Shown here one piece after another: positions 1-9,772 of a stretch of DNA of 64,000 nt. Every line of letters starts with the position of its first letter. Position 1 is the first letter of the stretch. Position numbers and translations under genes: made by a program. The notes under the pieces were generated by a model. That model was not told the DNA's origin. It saw only the letters and a list, made by a program, of their open reading frames with translations, and ran no database searches. Source of the stretch: Saccharolobus shibatae B12 (GTDB lineage: Archaea > Thermoproteota > Thermoprotei_A > Sulfolobales > Sulfolobaceae). The DNA lies in the NCBI RefSeq assembly GCF_019175345.1, contig NZ_CP077717.1, forward strand, positions 62,001-126,000, in the 5' to 3' direction.

Positions 1-756
1 TCCACCTATGATCTCTCCTTTTAATGTCTGTGAGAAATAGATTTGAAGCTTAGAGTTTATAATTAATGGTTCGATAAAATATCTTAATGGTTCTGTTATA
101 TATATCTCTTTTTTCTCTGGAAATATAGGTATTTTTATTCCGATACTGGATAATATTTCACTACTCCACGCCCCTGCAGTAACTATAACCTTATCGCCAT
201 ACAATTCTTTTCCACTACTTAGTTTTACGCCTTTTATCTTGTTATCATCTTTTATTAGCGAGACCACTTTATCATAAATCATTGAAACCTTATCCTTGAT
301 TGAATAATAGTAGCTGTACAATATGTAATCATGATGAAACGCGCCATCTTGAGGTGCCAAGTAACATTGTCCTTCAAATTTTATGTAAGAATACCGATCT
401 TTACATTCTATAAATTTCCCTCCTATATTATATGAGCTCCAAAAACTATCTAGTTTTTTGAATGAACTATACTCTTTTTCTTCGTTAATGATCCATAGAT
501 ATCCAGTTCTTAATAGTAACGAATTATACTCAAGTTCCTTTGATTGTTTCTTTAAATAATTTATCGCATTAATGGCATACTCTACGTTTTCCTTACTGTA
601 AAAATGATATCTATATCTAGATGCGTTCCTACTGCTCGATCCATAACCAATTCTTTTCCACTCTATTAGTGTTAGATCTTTTTTATCATAGCCCTTTTTT
701 ACTAGATGGTATGCTAAACTTAAACCGTGGGAACCAGCTCCAACAATAATTATCAT
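1..756 (-). CDS. FAD-dependent oxidoreductase, DAO family (partial, N-terminal part)
   Basis: The reading frame starts at the ATG at 756 and leaves the window at base 1, so only about 252 N-terminal residues are seen. It opens with a short beta strand and a GAGSHG dinucleotide-binding loop, followed by an ExxxIGxGSSSRNASR stretch. That is the FAD-binding pattern of the D-amino-acid oxidase/sarcosine oxidase (DAO) family. Its start codon directly follows the stop codon of the upstream flavoprotein gene, so the two are translationally linked. In family members such as heterotetrameric sarcosine oxidase and HcnBC-type dehydrogenases, a DAO subunit pairs with an alpha subunit carrying NAD-binding and [2Fe-2S] domains, which is the arrangement here. 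The substrate cannot be read from the sequence. The start and family are sound; the exact enzyme is not. Confidence 0.8.
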   Translation of the reverse strand, partial: MIIIVGAGSHGLSLAYHLVKKGYDKKDLTLIEWKRIGYGSSSRNASRYRYHFYSKENVEYAINAINYLKKQSKELEYNSLLLRTGYLWIINEEKEYSSFKKLDSFWSSYNIGGKFIECKDRYSYIKFEGQCYLAPQDGAFHHDYILYSYYYSIKDKVSMIYDKVVSLIKDDNKIKGVKLSSGKELYGDKVIVTAGAWSSEILSSIGIKIPIFPEKKEIYITEPLRYFIEPLIINSKLQIYFSQTLKGEIIGG

Positions 757-2193
757 TCAGATCACCATTCTATACAGAGGAGTTCTAAACGTTATAAGTT
801 GCCTATCGCCTAGAAAACTTCCTAGGGAATATGTACATAATTTTCCTTGGCATTCTCCTGTACCCAAACCCGTAGTTCTTTTTATTTCTTCTACTTTACT
901 AAATCCTCTACTTACTTGTATCTTAACTTCGCTTAGGGTAATATCCTCGCATTCACATACATACCCTTTACTTCCATAAATGTATGGAGAGGTATTTCTT
1001 TTGGGATTTTTTTGTTGGTAATAATCATAAATATATGTATAATCTTTTAAATTATTTATGAATTCATCCAAGTATTTCTCATCAACAGCTGCTTTTCCAC
1101 TCAAAAATGAGGTATACTCGTCTGAAATTCCACGCATTCCTCCAACTATGTAAACGTTTTCATAAGCCTTTCCATCCATAGAGTGTATTGGCATATAAAC
1201 ATGGAAATACTCATTAAAATCATATGGGATCCCAATATTATACGAATGATCTATTTTTGGTTGCTTAATTATTGCATAAACTAAAATATTTGAACTAAAT
1301 GTTCTTTCGTCAGTTGTTATCTTTAACATCCCACCTTTTTCCCTTCTCACTTGCAAGTTATTACTATTTATTATTTCAACACCTAGCTCATCTATTAACT
1401 CCCTATAATATTTTGACAGAAACAGTATACCGTTATTGATTACAATTTTCTTTTCAACTTTAAATAGCACTTTTACTATGTCATCACTATTCCCTAAAGC
1501 AATTACATTCGTAAGTTGATTTCCGTATCTTAAGTAAAGATTCTTTGATATTATACCGGGTACGTCATTTCCATCGAAAATTGGTGGAATATATCTTCCG
1601 CCACTTGCTAAAAAGATTCTTTTAGCCTTTATCATTAATATCTTACTCTTCGTAAGAAATCCTATTCCTTCATCAAATTTACCTAATAAAACTCCCTCTA
1701 GAATTTTATCCTTATTTTCGTTAACGATATCCTTTAATAACTTAGAGAACTCATATTTATTAGTTTGTGGTAATGGATAGGGTATATGAGTGTTCCATTC
1801 GATATCAGATGATATTAAGATCGTTTTCTCTTCCTTATTTATTTCTGATAAGACTCCTAACCCAGAAGTCCCTCCTCCTATAATTATATTCTGTACTTCA
1901 AGGAATTCCAACTCTTTTTGGTCATTATTACTTGTTATTGAATCTGGTAAATTAATGAAGTGTTTAGAGTAGGTTTTTACTAGGCTTGGGAATATTCGTA
2001 ATAATTTGCTATGTAGGATACTAGTATCAATTGGTATCTCAATTTTCTTCACATATTTTTTAGTCTGTGTATCATGACATAAGTCAATTCTTTTTCCGTT
2101 CTCTATTATCTCGTTATATGGTAAGCCTGGCTCACAATCTTTCATGCTTCTAGGTCTTCTATGCCTTTTGCTTAGTATTATCGGCATATCCAT
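757..2193 (-). CDS. NAD/FAD-binding oxidoreductase with C-terminal BFD-type [2Fe-2S] domain (sarcosine oxidase/HcnB alpha-like)
   Basis: About 478 residues. A GGGTSGLG nucleotide-binding loop sits near residue 105. The C-terminus carries four cysteines in a CxC ... CxxxxC arrangement (CECED and GECQGKLC), typical of the BFD-like [2Fe-2S] domain of the alpha subunit of sarcosine oxidase-like and HcnB-like dehydrogenases. The longest frame begins at 2208, but GAGGT eight bases upstream of the ATG at 2193 makes 2193 the better start. Either choice overlaps the end of the upstream phosphodiesterase gene. Its stop abuts the ATG of the DAO-family subunit, so the two gene products probably form one flavo-iron-sulfur enzyme. 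It is the penultimate gene of the long minus-strand run that starts with heme genes. Substrate unknown. Confidence 0.72.
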   Translation of the reverse strand: MDMPIILSKRHRRPRSMKDCEPGLPYNEIIENGKRIDLCHDTQTKKYVKKIEIPIDTSILHSKLLRIFPSLVKTYSKHFINLPDSITSNNDQKELEFLEVQNIIIGGGTSGLGVLSEINKEEKTILISSDIEWNTHIPYPLPQTNKYEFSKLLKDIVNENKDKILEGVLLGKFDEGIGFLTKSKILMIKAKRIFLASGGRYIPPIFDGNDVPGIISKNLYLRYGNQLTNVIALGNSDDIVKVLFKVEKKIVINNGILFLSKYYRELIDELGVEIINSNNLQVRREKGGMLKITTDERTFSSNILVYAIIKQPKIDHSYNIGIPYDFNEYFHVYMPIHSMDGKAYENVYIVGGMRGISDEYTSFLSGKAAVDEKYLDEFINNLKDYTYIYDYYQQKNPKRNTSPYIYGSKGYVCECEDITLSEVKIQVSRGFSKVEEIKRTTGLGTGECQGKLCTYSLGSFLGDRQLITFRTPLYRMVI

Positions 2194-3805
2194 TTTTAAG
2201 GACCTCATTTATAATTTTCCCATCAGATTTATAATTTATTCCATACAGTTTCAATATTGTAGGCGTAACGTCAACTATTTTCATGTCTATTCGTTTCTTA
2301 GTGAAATTTTTCCCATATAATATTACAATCCCATTAATATCATCATTTCTATAATACCCATGGTCCGCAGTAGTCGTATTATAAGGGATGACGTTTTCAA
2401 ATATTGTATTTTTTTCTATATTGCTTGAGATGGAGTATTTTGGATTAACGCCATTGATTATTATATCGCCTTGTCTATCACTTGCTGGTGTCTCATTAGA
2501 ATAAATTACGGTAAATATCCTTTCTCCAGTTTCGGGATCTTCTAATCTTTCTAAGTTAATAGTCAAATATTTAATTAATTTGTTAAATTCCTTTTTGCTT
2601 ACTATTCCAAATTTCTCCCTCTCTTTTAGGTTAATTCTAATAATTCCTCCACCACCATAATACGCCTTAGTTCTCTTCCAATCTATTTTCTTATCATCGA
2701 CTATTTTTAGTACATTAAGCTTTTCTAAAAATTTATTAAGATATAGCCTCTTTTTTACCTTATTTATTCCATGATCTGAACAAATAATAATATTATCAGC
2801 TAATTCGATATGGGCTTTCACAAAGTTATCTGTCATCTTATATACTTGGAAAATATAATCTAATGATCTTGAATCGTCTATACCATAAAGTAGGTGTTGT
2901 ATATTATCTACTATCGGTAAGTATGTTATTGCGAAATCCCATTCTTCACGTTTAAGCAGAAATAACGAATAGTTATAGAAAAAATCATATGCAAATTTTA
3001 AAGTTTCATAATATTCATTAAAACCGATTATATTAGACTTTAGAGAAACGTAATCACCATCTAGTATCATTCCGTATTTCTTAACAACGTTCTCCCATAC
3101 TTCGTTTTGTAACTCTTGACTATTTGACCAACTAGGAATTAGAAACGATATTGGTGTGAGATAAATCCCATTACTTAGGCCCTTTAATCTAAACGTTCCT
3201 TTCATTTCCTTTCCTTTACATCTCATTATTACCTCAAGTGGAGCTGTCCATTCATTTTGCTTCAAATTTAATGACAAGGTATTATTCTCGATATCAGTTA
3301 TTTTTATAGTATACTCCTCATTATTATTCTCGATACTAAAATTAACTTCATTTATAGTTGTATTGCCAATCTTAAGAAAAGCTCCCTCGCTACACTCTTT
3401 AATTTTGGATTTATAGGGATCAAACAAGATAAGATTTTTTAGTTTCCATTTATCCGGTAAGGCTTGCGGTGCTGAGGTTACTATTACTTTATATTCTTTT
3501 TTCGCTAAGAGGTACCATATTGGATCAACCTTTAATGGTATACTACTATGTGCTGATAGCGGTTTACTTAGACTATAGCCTTTTATGAAGATCTTTGTGG
3601 AAGTTATTCCATGATTTGCTGGTAAGTATCCCGTGAATAAAGATGCCAAAGCTACTGGTGTTATTGTGGGGAAAACACTCTCTAGTTTACCAAAGCTCCC
3701 ATTTTCAACAAGATTATTCATAGTATCTAAATTATATCTAAATTGGTTAAAAACAGCATAACTAACTCCATCAATGACTATTAATAATGTCTTCAAATCA
3801 CGCAC
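2159..3805 (-). CDS. Alkaline phosphatase superfamily protein (type I phosphodiesterase/nucleotide pyrophosphatase-like)
   Basis: 548 residues. The N-terminus LLIVIDGVSY supplies the first metal-ligand Asp. A PTITPVALASLFTG segment near residue 45 fits the nucleophile Thr/Ser region of the PDE/NPP branch. Later CSDHG (near residue 330) and ADHGYYRND (near 505) provide the other metal-binding Asp/His residues. No signal peptide is evident, so it is probably cytoplasmic. It starts with GTG directly after the 85-residue gene and overlaps the next flavoprotein gene, so it belongs to the same transcription unit as the heme genes. Family members hydrolyse phosphodiesters, pyrophosphates or phosphonates, and some act as phosphoglycerate mutases. 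Which applies here cannot be decided. Confidence 0.75.
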   Translation of the reverse strand: MRDLKTLLIVIDGVSYAVFNQFRYNLDTMNNLVENGSFGKLESVFPTITPVALASLFTGYLPANHGITSTKIFIKGYSLSKPLSAHSSIPLKVDPIWYLLAKKEYKVIVTSAPQALPDKWKLKNLILFDPYKSKIKECSEGAFLKIGNTTINEVNFSIENNNEEYTIKITDIENNTLSLNLKQNEWTAPLEVIMRCKGKEMKGTFRLKGLSNGIYLTPISFLIPSWSNSQELQNEVWENVVKKYGMILDGDYVSLKSNIIGFNEYYETLKFAYDFFYNYSLFLLKREEWDFAITYLPIVDNIQHLLYGIDDSRSLDYIFQVYKMTDNFVKAHIELADNIIICSDHGINKVKKRLYLNKFLEKLNVLKIVDDKKIDWKRTKAYYGGGGIIRINLKEREKFGIVSKKEFNKLIKYLTINLERLEDPETGERIFTVIYSNETPASDRQGDIIINGVNPKYSISSNIEKNTIFENVIPYNTTTADHGYYRNDDINGIVILYGKNFTKKRIDMKIVDVTPTILKLYGINYKSDGKIINEVLKNGYADNTKQKA

Positions 3806-4063
3806 CTATTCTTTGTATATTTTCTTTTCTAGGTCTTTTCTTATATTTTTTGGAGAAATCATATTAATATGAGATCTTTTTAAATTACCCTTTTTATCAA
3901 AACTTATCGCGAATTCATAAATACCTATTTGATTTTCATATTCACCGAACACATCGTATCTATCTTTAAAGCCTTGATAATACTTAATTTGAAGACTACT
4001 ATCAACTATTGTATTATCAATCTTTTTAAGAACTTTAAGCGTCAAATCTTTCATTTCATCCAT
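3806..4063 (-). CDS. Small conserved-looking protein of unknown function
   Basis: 85 residues, charged and mixed alpha/beta, without cysteine motifs, membrane segments or a recognisable domain. The ATG at 4063 overlaps the hemD stop codon and follows a GGTGGAG ribosome-binding sequence inside hemD, so it is very likely a translated member of the heme operon. Its stop lies against the start of the phosphodiesterase gene. A KYYQGFKDRYDVFGEYENQ segment suggests an aromatic-rich beta sheet. I do not recognise it. The position suggests a link to tetrapyrrole metabolism or to the phosphodiesterase, but nothing in the protein shows this. Confidence 0.6.
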   Translation of the reverse strand: MDEMKDLTLKVLKKIDNTIVDSSLQIKYYQGFKDRYDVFGEYENQIGIYEFAISFDKKGNLKRSHINMISPKNIRKDLEKKIYKE

Positions 4064-4760
4064 TTCGTTTCATCTCCACCAAAATAGTTTCTATAATGCC
4101 TTTGATAGAATGTGTCTTACTTTCTATTATTTTTACCTCATTATTAACCCGTTTCAAAGTTTCCGTTGTCATCGGACCTATGCTATATACTATAATCTTA
4201 CACTTTCTACTAATATAAGGGCCAATTAGCCTTGCCATTAATGAGCTAGTAAATGCTATGGCATCGACTTCACATTTAGCTAGGATTTTTGACACTTCAT
4301 TTATATTATCTCCGATTATTTCCGAATCATATACATAGATCTCATCATATTTAATTTTGCCATTAAGAAGATTTTTCATATCTTCAGAAGCTTTTTTACT
4401 CCTTATGCTGAGCACACTATTTACCTTATCTTCCAAGATTCTTCTAGCTAGTTCTACGCTTGTAAATTTTTCTGGAGTTATTGGATTTATACTGTACATT
4501 CTCGTTAGTAACTCTGAAGTTTCTTCTCCTATGGCGTATATCTTACGATTTTTAATGAAGAAATATTCTTTAAAACAAATAACTGAATTTCTACTTGTAA
4601 ATGCAAGGGCCTCATAATCATAGTTCGGTAATGAATACTGGATACATTTTATTTTAAAAATAGGTATGTTTAGAACCTCAATTCCATTTTTCTGAAGGAT
4701 CATAAGCTTTTCATTGAGCTCCGCATCTTCGTTATCGGGCCTAAGGAATAATATCCTCAT
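4056..4760 (-). CDS. hemD: Uroporphyrinogen-III synthase
   Basis: 234 residues. It cyclises hydroxymethylbilane to uroporphyrinogen III with inversion of ring D. HemD proteins are poorly conserved in sequence. The support here is the two-lobed alpha/beta pattern, the [10 protein letters not shown] and [10 protein letters not shown] segments that mark the two similar lobes, [11 protein letters not shown] near the C-terminus, and the position directly after hemC in a complete heme operon. The length fits the family. The ATG at 4760 overlaps the hemC end by about 20 bases. The product feeds siroheme and, by the archaeal route, heme. Confidence 0.85.
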   Translation of the reverse strand: MRILFLRPDNEDAELNEKLMILQKNGIEVLNIPIFKIKCIQYSLPNYDYEALAFTSRNSVICFKEYFFIKNRKIYAIGEETSELLTRMYSINPITPEKFTSVELARRILEDKVNSVLSIRSKKASEDMKNLLNGKIKYDEIYVYDSEIIGDNINEVSKILAKCEVDAIAFTSSLMARLIGPYISRKCKIIVYSIGPMTTETLKRVNNEVKIIESKTHSIKGIIETILVEMKRNG

Positions 4761-5622
4761 TCTTCATCTCCTTCTTTAGTAACAAGCCTAATTCAGACCC
4801 TATAGTATATGGGTCTCCTGGCTTGCTAATGGATAAAGTAATTTTTTTCTTTCCATCACTATAACTTGCAATACCATAAAACTCTTTTCCTTCTTTTTTA
4901 AATAACACCCCAATTGGAGAATGGCAACCTCCTCCAACTAAACTAATTACTGCTCTTTCTGCTAACGCCTCATCTAATGTGTCTTTATGATTAATTTCTT
5001 TGAATATCTCTTTTATCTTCTCATCTTTTTTTCTTCCCAAGGCTACTATAATACCTTGATTGGCTTCTGGAGTAAAGTCATAAACATTAAGTCTATGATA
5101 ATTTATACTCATATTGAGCCTTTTTAAGGAGGCCTCAGCTAAAATTAAGCCTTGATATTCTTTTGACAGATATTTTCTTATTCTAGTATCTACGTTGCCT
5201 CTAATATCTTTCGTATTTATTTCTGGCTTGATATATTTAAGAAAGTTTTTCCTTCTTATGCTACTAGTACCTATAGTGATATTTGAATCCAACTTATCTA
5301 GATTCTTCTCTGCAACTAGTACATCGTATGGCGGGTCTCTTTCAAGTACTGCAAATATCTCAAGATAAGGATTTATTTCTGATAAAATATCTTTCATGCT
5401 GTGTACTGCAATATCAGCTTTTCCCTCTAATACAGCCTCATTAACTTCTTTTTCAAACACTCCTTTCCCTAGTTTACTTAGTGGATCATTAGAAAATAAG
5501 TCAGCTTTTGTCTTTATATCTATTATTTCGTACTCTATTCCAATTTTCTTTAATTTTTCTCCTAACATATCAACTTGTATTCTACTTAGTTTACTTCCTC
5601 TTGCTGCTATTCGGATTTTCAA
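4741..5622 (-). CDS. hemC: Hydroxymethylbilane synthase (porphobilinogen deaminase)
   Basis: 293 residues. It polymerises four porphobilinogens into hydroxymethylbilane on a covalently bound dipyrromethane cofactor. Family marks are [13 protein letters not shown] at the N-terminus, AVHSMKDIL near residue 75, [11 protein letters not shown] near 120, [10 protein letters not shown] near 140, and [10 protein letters not shown] near 235, whose Cys should carry the cofactor. The start is TTG at 5622, overlapping the hemL stop as TTGA. Domain order and length are normal for the family. It acts in the cytoplasm, between HemB and HemD. Confidence 0.95.
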   Translation of the reverse strand: MKIRIAARGSKLSRIQVDMLGEKLKKIGIEYEIIDIKTKADLFSNDPLSKLGKGVFEKEVNEAVLEGKADIAVHSMKDILSEINPYLEIFAVLERDPPYDVLVAEKNLDKLDSNITIGTSSIRRKNFLKYIKPEINTKDIRGNVDTRIRKYLSKEYQGLILAEASLKRLNMSINYHRLNVYDFTPEANQGIIVALGRKKDEKIKEIFKEINHKDTLDEALAERAVISLVGGGCHSPIGVLFKKEGKEFYGIASYSDGKKKITLSISKPGDPYTIGSELGLLLKKEMKNEDIIP

Positions 5623-6875
5623 CTTAATTCGCCTATTACTTTCACAAGTTTATCTATAGTATCGTTAACTACATCATCTTTGTGTGAAGCTGAAGTGAAA
5701 ATTGTCTCATATTGACTTGGAGGAATGAAGACTCCCTCCTTTAATAGTCTCTCATGGAACTTTATGTAATACTCCTTATCAGCCCTTTTTGCATCTGAAT
5801 AATTTCTAACCTTGTCTATTCCGAAAAATACTTGAAACATACTTCCAACATGATTTATTGTATGCTTTATCTTTAGCAACCTTTCTAATTCCTCTACAAG
5901 AGTCTTAGCGGCTTTGTTTGCAATATCATATGGATATTCTTTTTCAAGTTCTTCTATTGTAGCAATTCCAGCGATCATGGATATGGGGTTGGCGTTAAAT
6001 GTACCAGCATTAAATACTTTACCAGCAGGTGTGAAATTATCAACGATTTCTGCTTTACCTGCTACTGCACCTATAGGGAAACCGCCACCTATAATTTTAC
6101 CTAGTGTTGTTATGTCTGGATAAATTTGATAGTAAGATTGTGCTCCACCTATATTGATTCTAAAACCAGTTATAACTTCATCGAAGATTAATAATGAATT
6201 GTAGGACTTTGTAAGTTCCCTTACTCCAGATAAGAAGTCCTTTTCCGGTAAGATTACACCAGCATTGCCCATAATGGGTTCTAAGATTACTGTAGCGATG
6301 TCCTCATTTCTTAATTTTTTATCTACGCAATCGAGATCGTTAAACTCGCATACTTCTACTGTTTTTATTATTTCAATTGGAACACCATCAGAAGTTGCAA
6401 CGTTATATTCTGTAGCAGCACTTCCAGCTTCCACAAGTGCATAATCATGAGCTCCATGGTAATTTCCACTAAACTTCAGTATTTTACTTCTTTTTGTATA
6501 GCCTCTAGCTAATCTTATAGCTGCCATTGTAGCTTCAGTTCCACTATTTACAAATCTTATTTTCTGAGCTGATGGTATATGCGAACTAATTTTTTTAGCT
6601 AATTTTATTTCTAATTCACTAGGAGTTCCGAAAAGCCAACCTTTTTCTAATTGTTCAACTATTTTCCTCTTTACAGATTCCGGAGAATGACCTAAAATTA
6701 GAGGTCCGTAACCCAATACATAGTCAATGAACTTTTTACCATCGACCGTGTAAATATAAGCTCCTTTCCCTCTCTCCACATAAAATGGGAATGGTTTTAC
6801 TGCAGCTCTAACTGGACTATTTACTCCTCCCGCAAATAATTGCTTAGCTTGAGCCCACATTTCCTCACTATTCAA
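5619..6875 (-). CDS. hemL: Glutamate-1-semialdehyde 2,1-aminomutase
   Basis: About 418 residues. A PLP enzyme that converts glutamate-1-semialdehyde to 5-aminolevulinate in the C5 pathway. Visible marks are GGVNSPVRA at the N-terminus, [26 protein letters not shown] (PLP-binding Asp) and [15 protein letters not shown] with the Schiff-base Lys. An ATG at 6899 opens a longer frame, but it runs 28 bases into hemB and adds an unusual KRRCAV leader. The TTG at 6875 overlaps the hemB stop (TTGA) and sits seven bases after GGTG, so I prefer it. Convergent-function neighbours hemA and hemB lie immediately upstream. Confidence 0.95.
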   Translation of the reverse strand: MNSEEMWAQAKQLFAGGVNSPVRAAVKPFPFYVERGKGAYIYTVDGKKFIDYVLGYGPLILGHSPESVKRKIVEQLEKGWLFGTPSELEIKLAKKISSHIPSAQKIRFVNSGTEATMAAIRLARGYTKRSKILKFSGNYHGAHDYALVEAGSAATEYNVATSDGVPIEIIKTVEVCEFNDLDCVDKKLRNEDIATVILEPIMGNAGVILPEKDFLSGVRELTKSYNSLLIFDEVITGFRINIGGAQSYYQIYPDITTLGKIIGGGFPIGAVAGKAEIVDNFTPAGKVFNAGTFNANPISMIAGIATIEELEKEYPYDIANKAAKTLVEELERLLKIKHTINHVGSMFQVFFGIDKVRNYSDAKRADKEYYIKFHERLLKEGVFIPPSQYETIFTSASHKDDVVNDTIDKLVKVIGELS

Positions 6876-7882
6876 AACAGCACACCTTCTTTTATCCATC
6901 TTGCGATATCGTTAGCATAATAAGTAATAATTAAATCAGCCCCTGCTCTTTTTATTGCGGTAGCAATTTCCAATACGGCAGTCCTTTCATCTATCCATCC
7001 ATTAATTGCTGCTGCTTTTATCATGCTATATTCACCACTAACATGATATGCCGCTAGAGGATATTCTGGGAAGTGATCTTTTACTAATCTTATTACATCT
7101 AAATATGTATGAGCAGGTTTAACCATTAAAATATCAGCTCCTTCCTCTATATCTAATCTAGCTTCTTTTAGTGCTTCAAATGCGTTCCTAGGATCCATCT
7201 GATACCCTCTCCTATCTCCAAACGCTGGTTTAGAGTAAGCTGCATCCCTAAAAGGACCATACATTACTGAAGCGTACTTTACACTGTATGACATTATCAA
7301 TGTATCATTGTAACCAGCTCCATCTAGCGCATCTCTTATAGCCTTAACAACACCGTCCATCATGCTTGATGGGGCTATAATATCTGCTCCAGCTTCAGCT
7401 TGGCTTAATGCAATCTTTGCATGAATCTTTAGGCTTTCATCATTATCTATTACATAACATCCGTTATTATATTTCACAAGACCGCAATGACCATGAGACG
7501 TATACTCATCAGTACACTCGTCTGTGATGACTATAATCTTATCCTTAAAACTATCTTTTATTATTTTTACTGCCCTCTGTATTACACCATTTTTATCATA
7601 GGCTGATGATGCTATCTCGTCTTTATAAGATGGAATTCCAAACAATATAATACTTCGAATACCATTTTCATAGCTATCTTGTACATAATTGACTAACTTA
7701 TCATTTGGTGGATATCTGTACACTCCTGGCATTGAAGTAATTTGTTCTGGCTCATTTATACTTTCCTTTATAAATATTGGAAGTACTAAATCGTCTTGAA
7801 AAAGAGTCGTTTCAGCTACTAGATCTCTTACTAATTTGTTTTTCCTTAATCTTCTTGGTCTCAAAACTGGGAATGTTACCAT
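6872..7882 (-). CDS. hemB: Delta-aminolevulinic acid dehydratase (porphobilinogen synthase)
   Basis: 336 residues. It condenses two 5-aminolevulinates into porphobilinogen. The N-terminal RPRRLRKN arm, the zinc-site-like region [14 protein letters not shown] near residue 120 (Cys residues present, so the zinc-dependent class is likely), MSYSVKYAS near 200 with one catalytic Lys, and [12 protein letters not shown] near 255 with the second catalytic Lys are all visible. The start is ATG at 7882, which overlaps the 3' end of hemA by about 70 bases. That is a long but common style of overlap in this operon. Cytoplasmic, probably octameric as in the family. Confidence 0.95.
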   Translation of the reverse strand: MVTFPVLRPRRLRKNKLVRDLVAETTLFQDDLVLPIFIKESINEPEQITSMPGVYRYPPNDKLVNYVQDSYENGIRSIILFGIPSYKDEIASSAYDKNGVIQRAVKIIKDSFKDKIIVITDECTDEYTSHGHCGLVKYNNGCYVIDNDESLKIHAKIALSQAEAGADIIAPSSMMDGVVKAIRDALDGAGYNDTLIMSYSVKYASVMYGPFRDAAYSKPAFGDRRGYQMDPRNAFEALKEARLDIEEGADILMVKPAHTYLDVIRLVKDHFPEYPLAAYHVSGEYSMIKAAAINGWIDERTAVLEIATAIKRAGADLIITYYANDIARWIKEGVLF

Positions 7883-9092
7883 CTTTAAAAATATCGATTA
7901 GAAAGTTAATGTAGTTGATTGAATTTTCCCCGTCAAATACTAGAGATCTTACATTGTCAAAAAGGGGCTGAAACGATTTTTTCATTATTGATCTTGTCAT
8001 CAAATCTAATATTTCCTTAACTTGTTGATTGTTTATTCCAAGTTTTTCAAGTTCTTTATAGGCTCTTACTATTTCATTTTCTCTTATAGTTTCTACACGT
8101 TTCATTATCTTTGACATAAATTCACTATAAATTTCTTTTTTGTAATCATAGATTAATTCGTCTATTCCATCTTCTACTAATTTATTAATTTTAACTAACT
8201 CCTCTTCTCTAGCTTTAAAGTTGAGTTTTGATATTTTTTCTAATTCTTCTAGGGTAATTACATTATTCCCAGTAAATAAGGGAGGGACAGTTATATCAAC
8301 AATTAGTGTGTTCCATTTGTTTTCCAGTCTAAGATTCTCATGAGAAATTGATATAAAAGCAATATCGAAGCTACCTAACTTGTCTAAATCTAATTTCTCG
8401 TAATTGTAGCCAAATTTTAGGGCAAGTTGTTTTGCCTTTTCTACTGTTCTATTCATAATGGTAACATTCTTGACTCCTTCATTGTATAACATATTAGCTA
8501 TTTTCTGTCCCATTTCACCAGCGCCTACTATTACAATTTTTCTATCATGGAAGTCATTAAATTGCCTTTTAGCCTCATCAATAGCAAGGGAATATATACC
8601 AACTTTCCCCTTGGAAATACTAGTCTCTTCTCTAACTTTTCTACCTACTTTAATTGCTCTTTCAAAGAGTATTTGTAGATACTTTCCACTAAATCCTAAT
8701 TTTTTAAACATATCAATAGTCGATCTAATTTGAGATAAGATTTCATACTCTCCAATAGACAGAGAATCAGCACCACTGGCTACTAGAAATAGGTGTTTTA
8801 TGCTATCTTTACCGCAGAGCACTCTAGCTTGATTTCCAATTGGTTCATTATGCACATTATTTAAATATTGGATTATCTTATCTATCTCATTTATTGTATT
8901 TGAATTTGAATATAAGTATATCTCAACTCTATTACATGTTTGTAGAATAGTAAATTCAGCATTGATCAATTGTCTTAAGGACTTTATTTCCGTTTCTCTA
9001 AAATAATATAAGTGAAGATTACTTATCCCTATAGTTTTGTATGTAAATAAAATCGAACAATAGTTTTGTAGTAACTCCTCATTACTGGTCAT
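7812..9092 (-). CDS. hemA: Glutamyl-tRNA reductase
   Basis: 426 residues. It reduces glutamyl-tRNA(Glu) to glutamate-1-semialdehyde with NADPH, the entry step of tetrapyrrole synthesis. The catalytic Cys is in [13 protein letters not shown] near residue 52. The Rossmann motif is [15 protein letters not shown] near 185, followed by [11 protein letters not shown]. The C-terminal helical dimerisation region holds [13 protein letters not shown]. The ATG at 9092 overlaps the stop of the precorrin-2 dehydrogenase gene. The length is typical. Regulation of the whole pathway would normally act at this gene, and the palindrome upstream of the operon at 9755-9772 is a candidate site. Confidence 0.95.
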   Translation of the reverse strand: MTSNEELLQNYCSILFTYKTIGISNLHLYYFRETEIKSLRQLINAEFTILQTCNRVEIYLYSNSNTINEIDKIIQYLNNVHNEPIGNQARVLCGKDSIKHLFLVASGADSLSIGEYEILSQIRSTIDMFKKLGFSGKYLQILFERAIKVGRKVREETSISKGKVGIYSLAIDEAKRQFNDFHDRKIVIVGAGEMGQKIANMLYNEGVKNVTIMNRTVEKAKQLALKFGYNYEKLDLDKLGSFDIAFISISHENLRLENKWNTLIVDITVPPLFTGNNVITLEELEKISKLNFKAREEELVKINKLVEDGIDELIYDYKKEIYSEFMSKIMKRVETIRENEIVRAYKELEKLGINNQQVKEILDLMTRSIMKKSFQPLFDNVRSLVFDGENSINYINFLIDIFKDGNIPSFETKKIKEKQISKRSSS

Positions 9093-9726
9093 TAATTATC
9101 TCCTCCGCTCTGTGTAAGGCTTTTTCTATTAATCCATTAGTAGCATAATATTTGAATTTTTCATCATTATATATTTTATGATAAAAGGAATATCTAACAG
9201 ACGGATCAGTTACTTTTTTCTTTAATAGAGTTTTTACATCGTACATTGCACTCAATAAATTTCTCATTTCTGGACTATTAGCAATATTAATTGTTTTCGA
9301 TAAGATTTCTTTAGCTAGGATACTAGATTTTCCTTTAGTAGTTATAGCTATTTCCATATCATTGTCAGAATAGAATATTGGCACTATAAAGTTGGAGTTC
9401 TCCGGATTAGTGGGATTATTACAAAGTTTTCTTAAATTTTTAGCTATATTACAAAGTTTCTCATTGAGCTCAAAATTATTCGTACAAGTCAAAATTATAT
9501 CGTATTTTTCTATTATACTAGCATCTATTTTATTTGCATCTTCCTTAATTAGTCTTATATCCGAGTTGAGAAGATCTTGGGAGAAATCTAAACTTATGAC
9601 GGATACATTAGCTCCATATTTCTTAAAAGCTAGTGCTCTTTTTGTACCTACTTTGCCTCCACCGATTACAAGTACACGAAAATTAGAAAGATCTATAAAA
9701 ATTGGATAATAATCCTTTGTGATCAC
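9082..9726 (-). CDS. Precorrin-2 dehydrogenase/sirohydrochlorin ferrochelatase-like (SirC/Met8/CysG-N family)
   Basis: 214 residues. It resembles the N-terminal CysG/Met8p domain that oxidises precorrin-2 to sirohydrochlorin with NAD. An N-terminal [10 protein letters not shown] strand is followed by the Rossmann loop [14 protein letters not shown], then [13 protein letters not shown] and [13 protein letters not shown], all typical of the family. GTG at 9726 is the start and the first codon of the operon. Siroheme is the precursor of heme in the archaeal alternative pathway, so this gene in front of hemABLCD fits a combined siroheme/heme unit. Whether it also chelates iron, as Met8p does, is unknown. 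Confidence 0.88.
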   Translation of the reverse strand: MITKDYYPIFIDLSNFRVLVIGGGKVGTKRALAFKKYGANVSVISLDFSQDLLNSDIRLIKEDANKIDASIIEKYDIILTCTNNFELNEKLCNIAKNLRKLCNNPTNPENSNFIVPIFYSDNDMEIAITTKGKSSILAKEILSKTINIANSPEMRNLLSAMYDVKTLLKKKVTDPSVRYSFYHKIYNDEKFKYYATNGLIEKALHRAEEIINDQ

Positions 9727-9754
9727 AAGGTAGTAGATATAAATGGATAACTTT

Positions 9755-9772
9755 AAGTTTAACTTTAAACTT
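9755..9772. promoter_or_regulatory. Perfect 8-bp inverted repeat in the promoter region of the heme operon
   Basis: AAGTTTAA, two bases, TTAAACTT: an exactly symmetrical 18-bp site filling the end of the short gap between the FEN1 stop and the first codon of the heme operon. It lies about 30-46 bases upstream of the GTG at 9726, where BRE/TATA elements are expected. A dimeric regulator could block or recruit the transcription machinery here. It could also form a weak hairpin after FEN1, although an AT-only stem argues against a strong terminator. No regulator is assigned. Confidence 0.5.
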
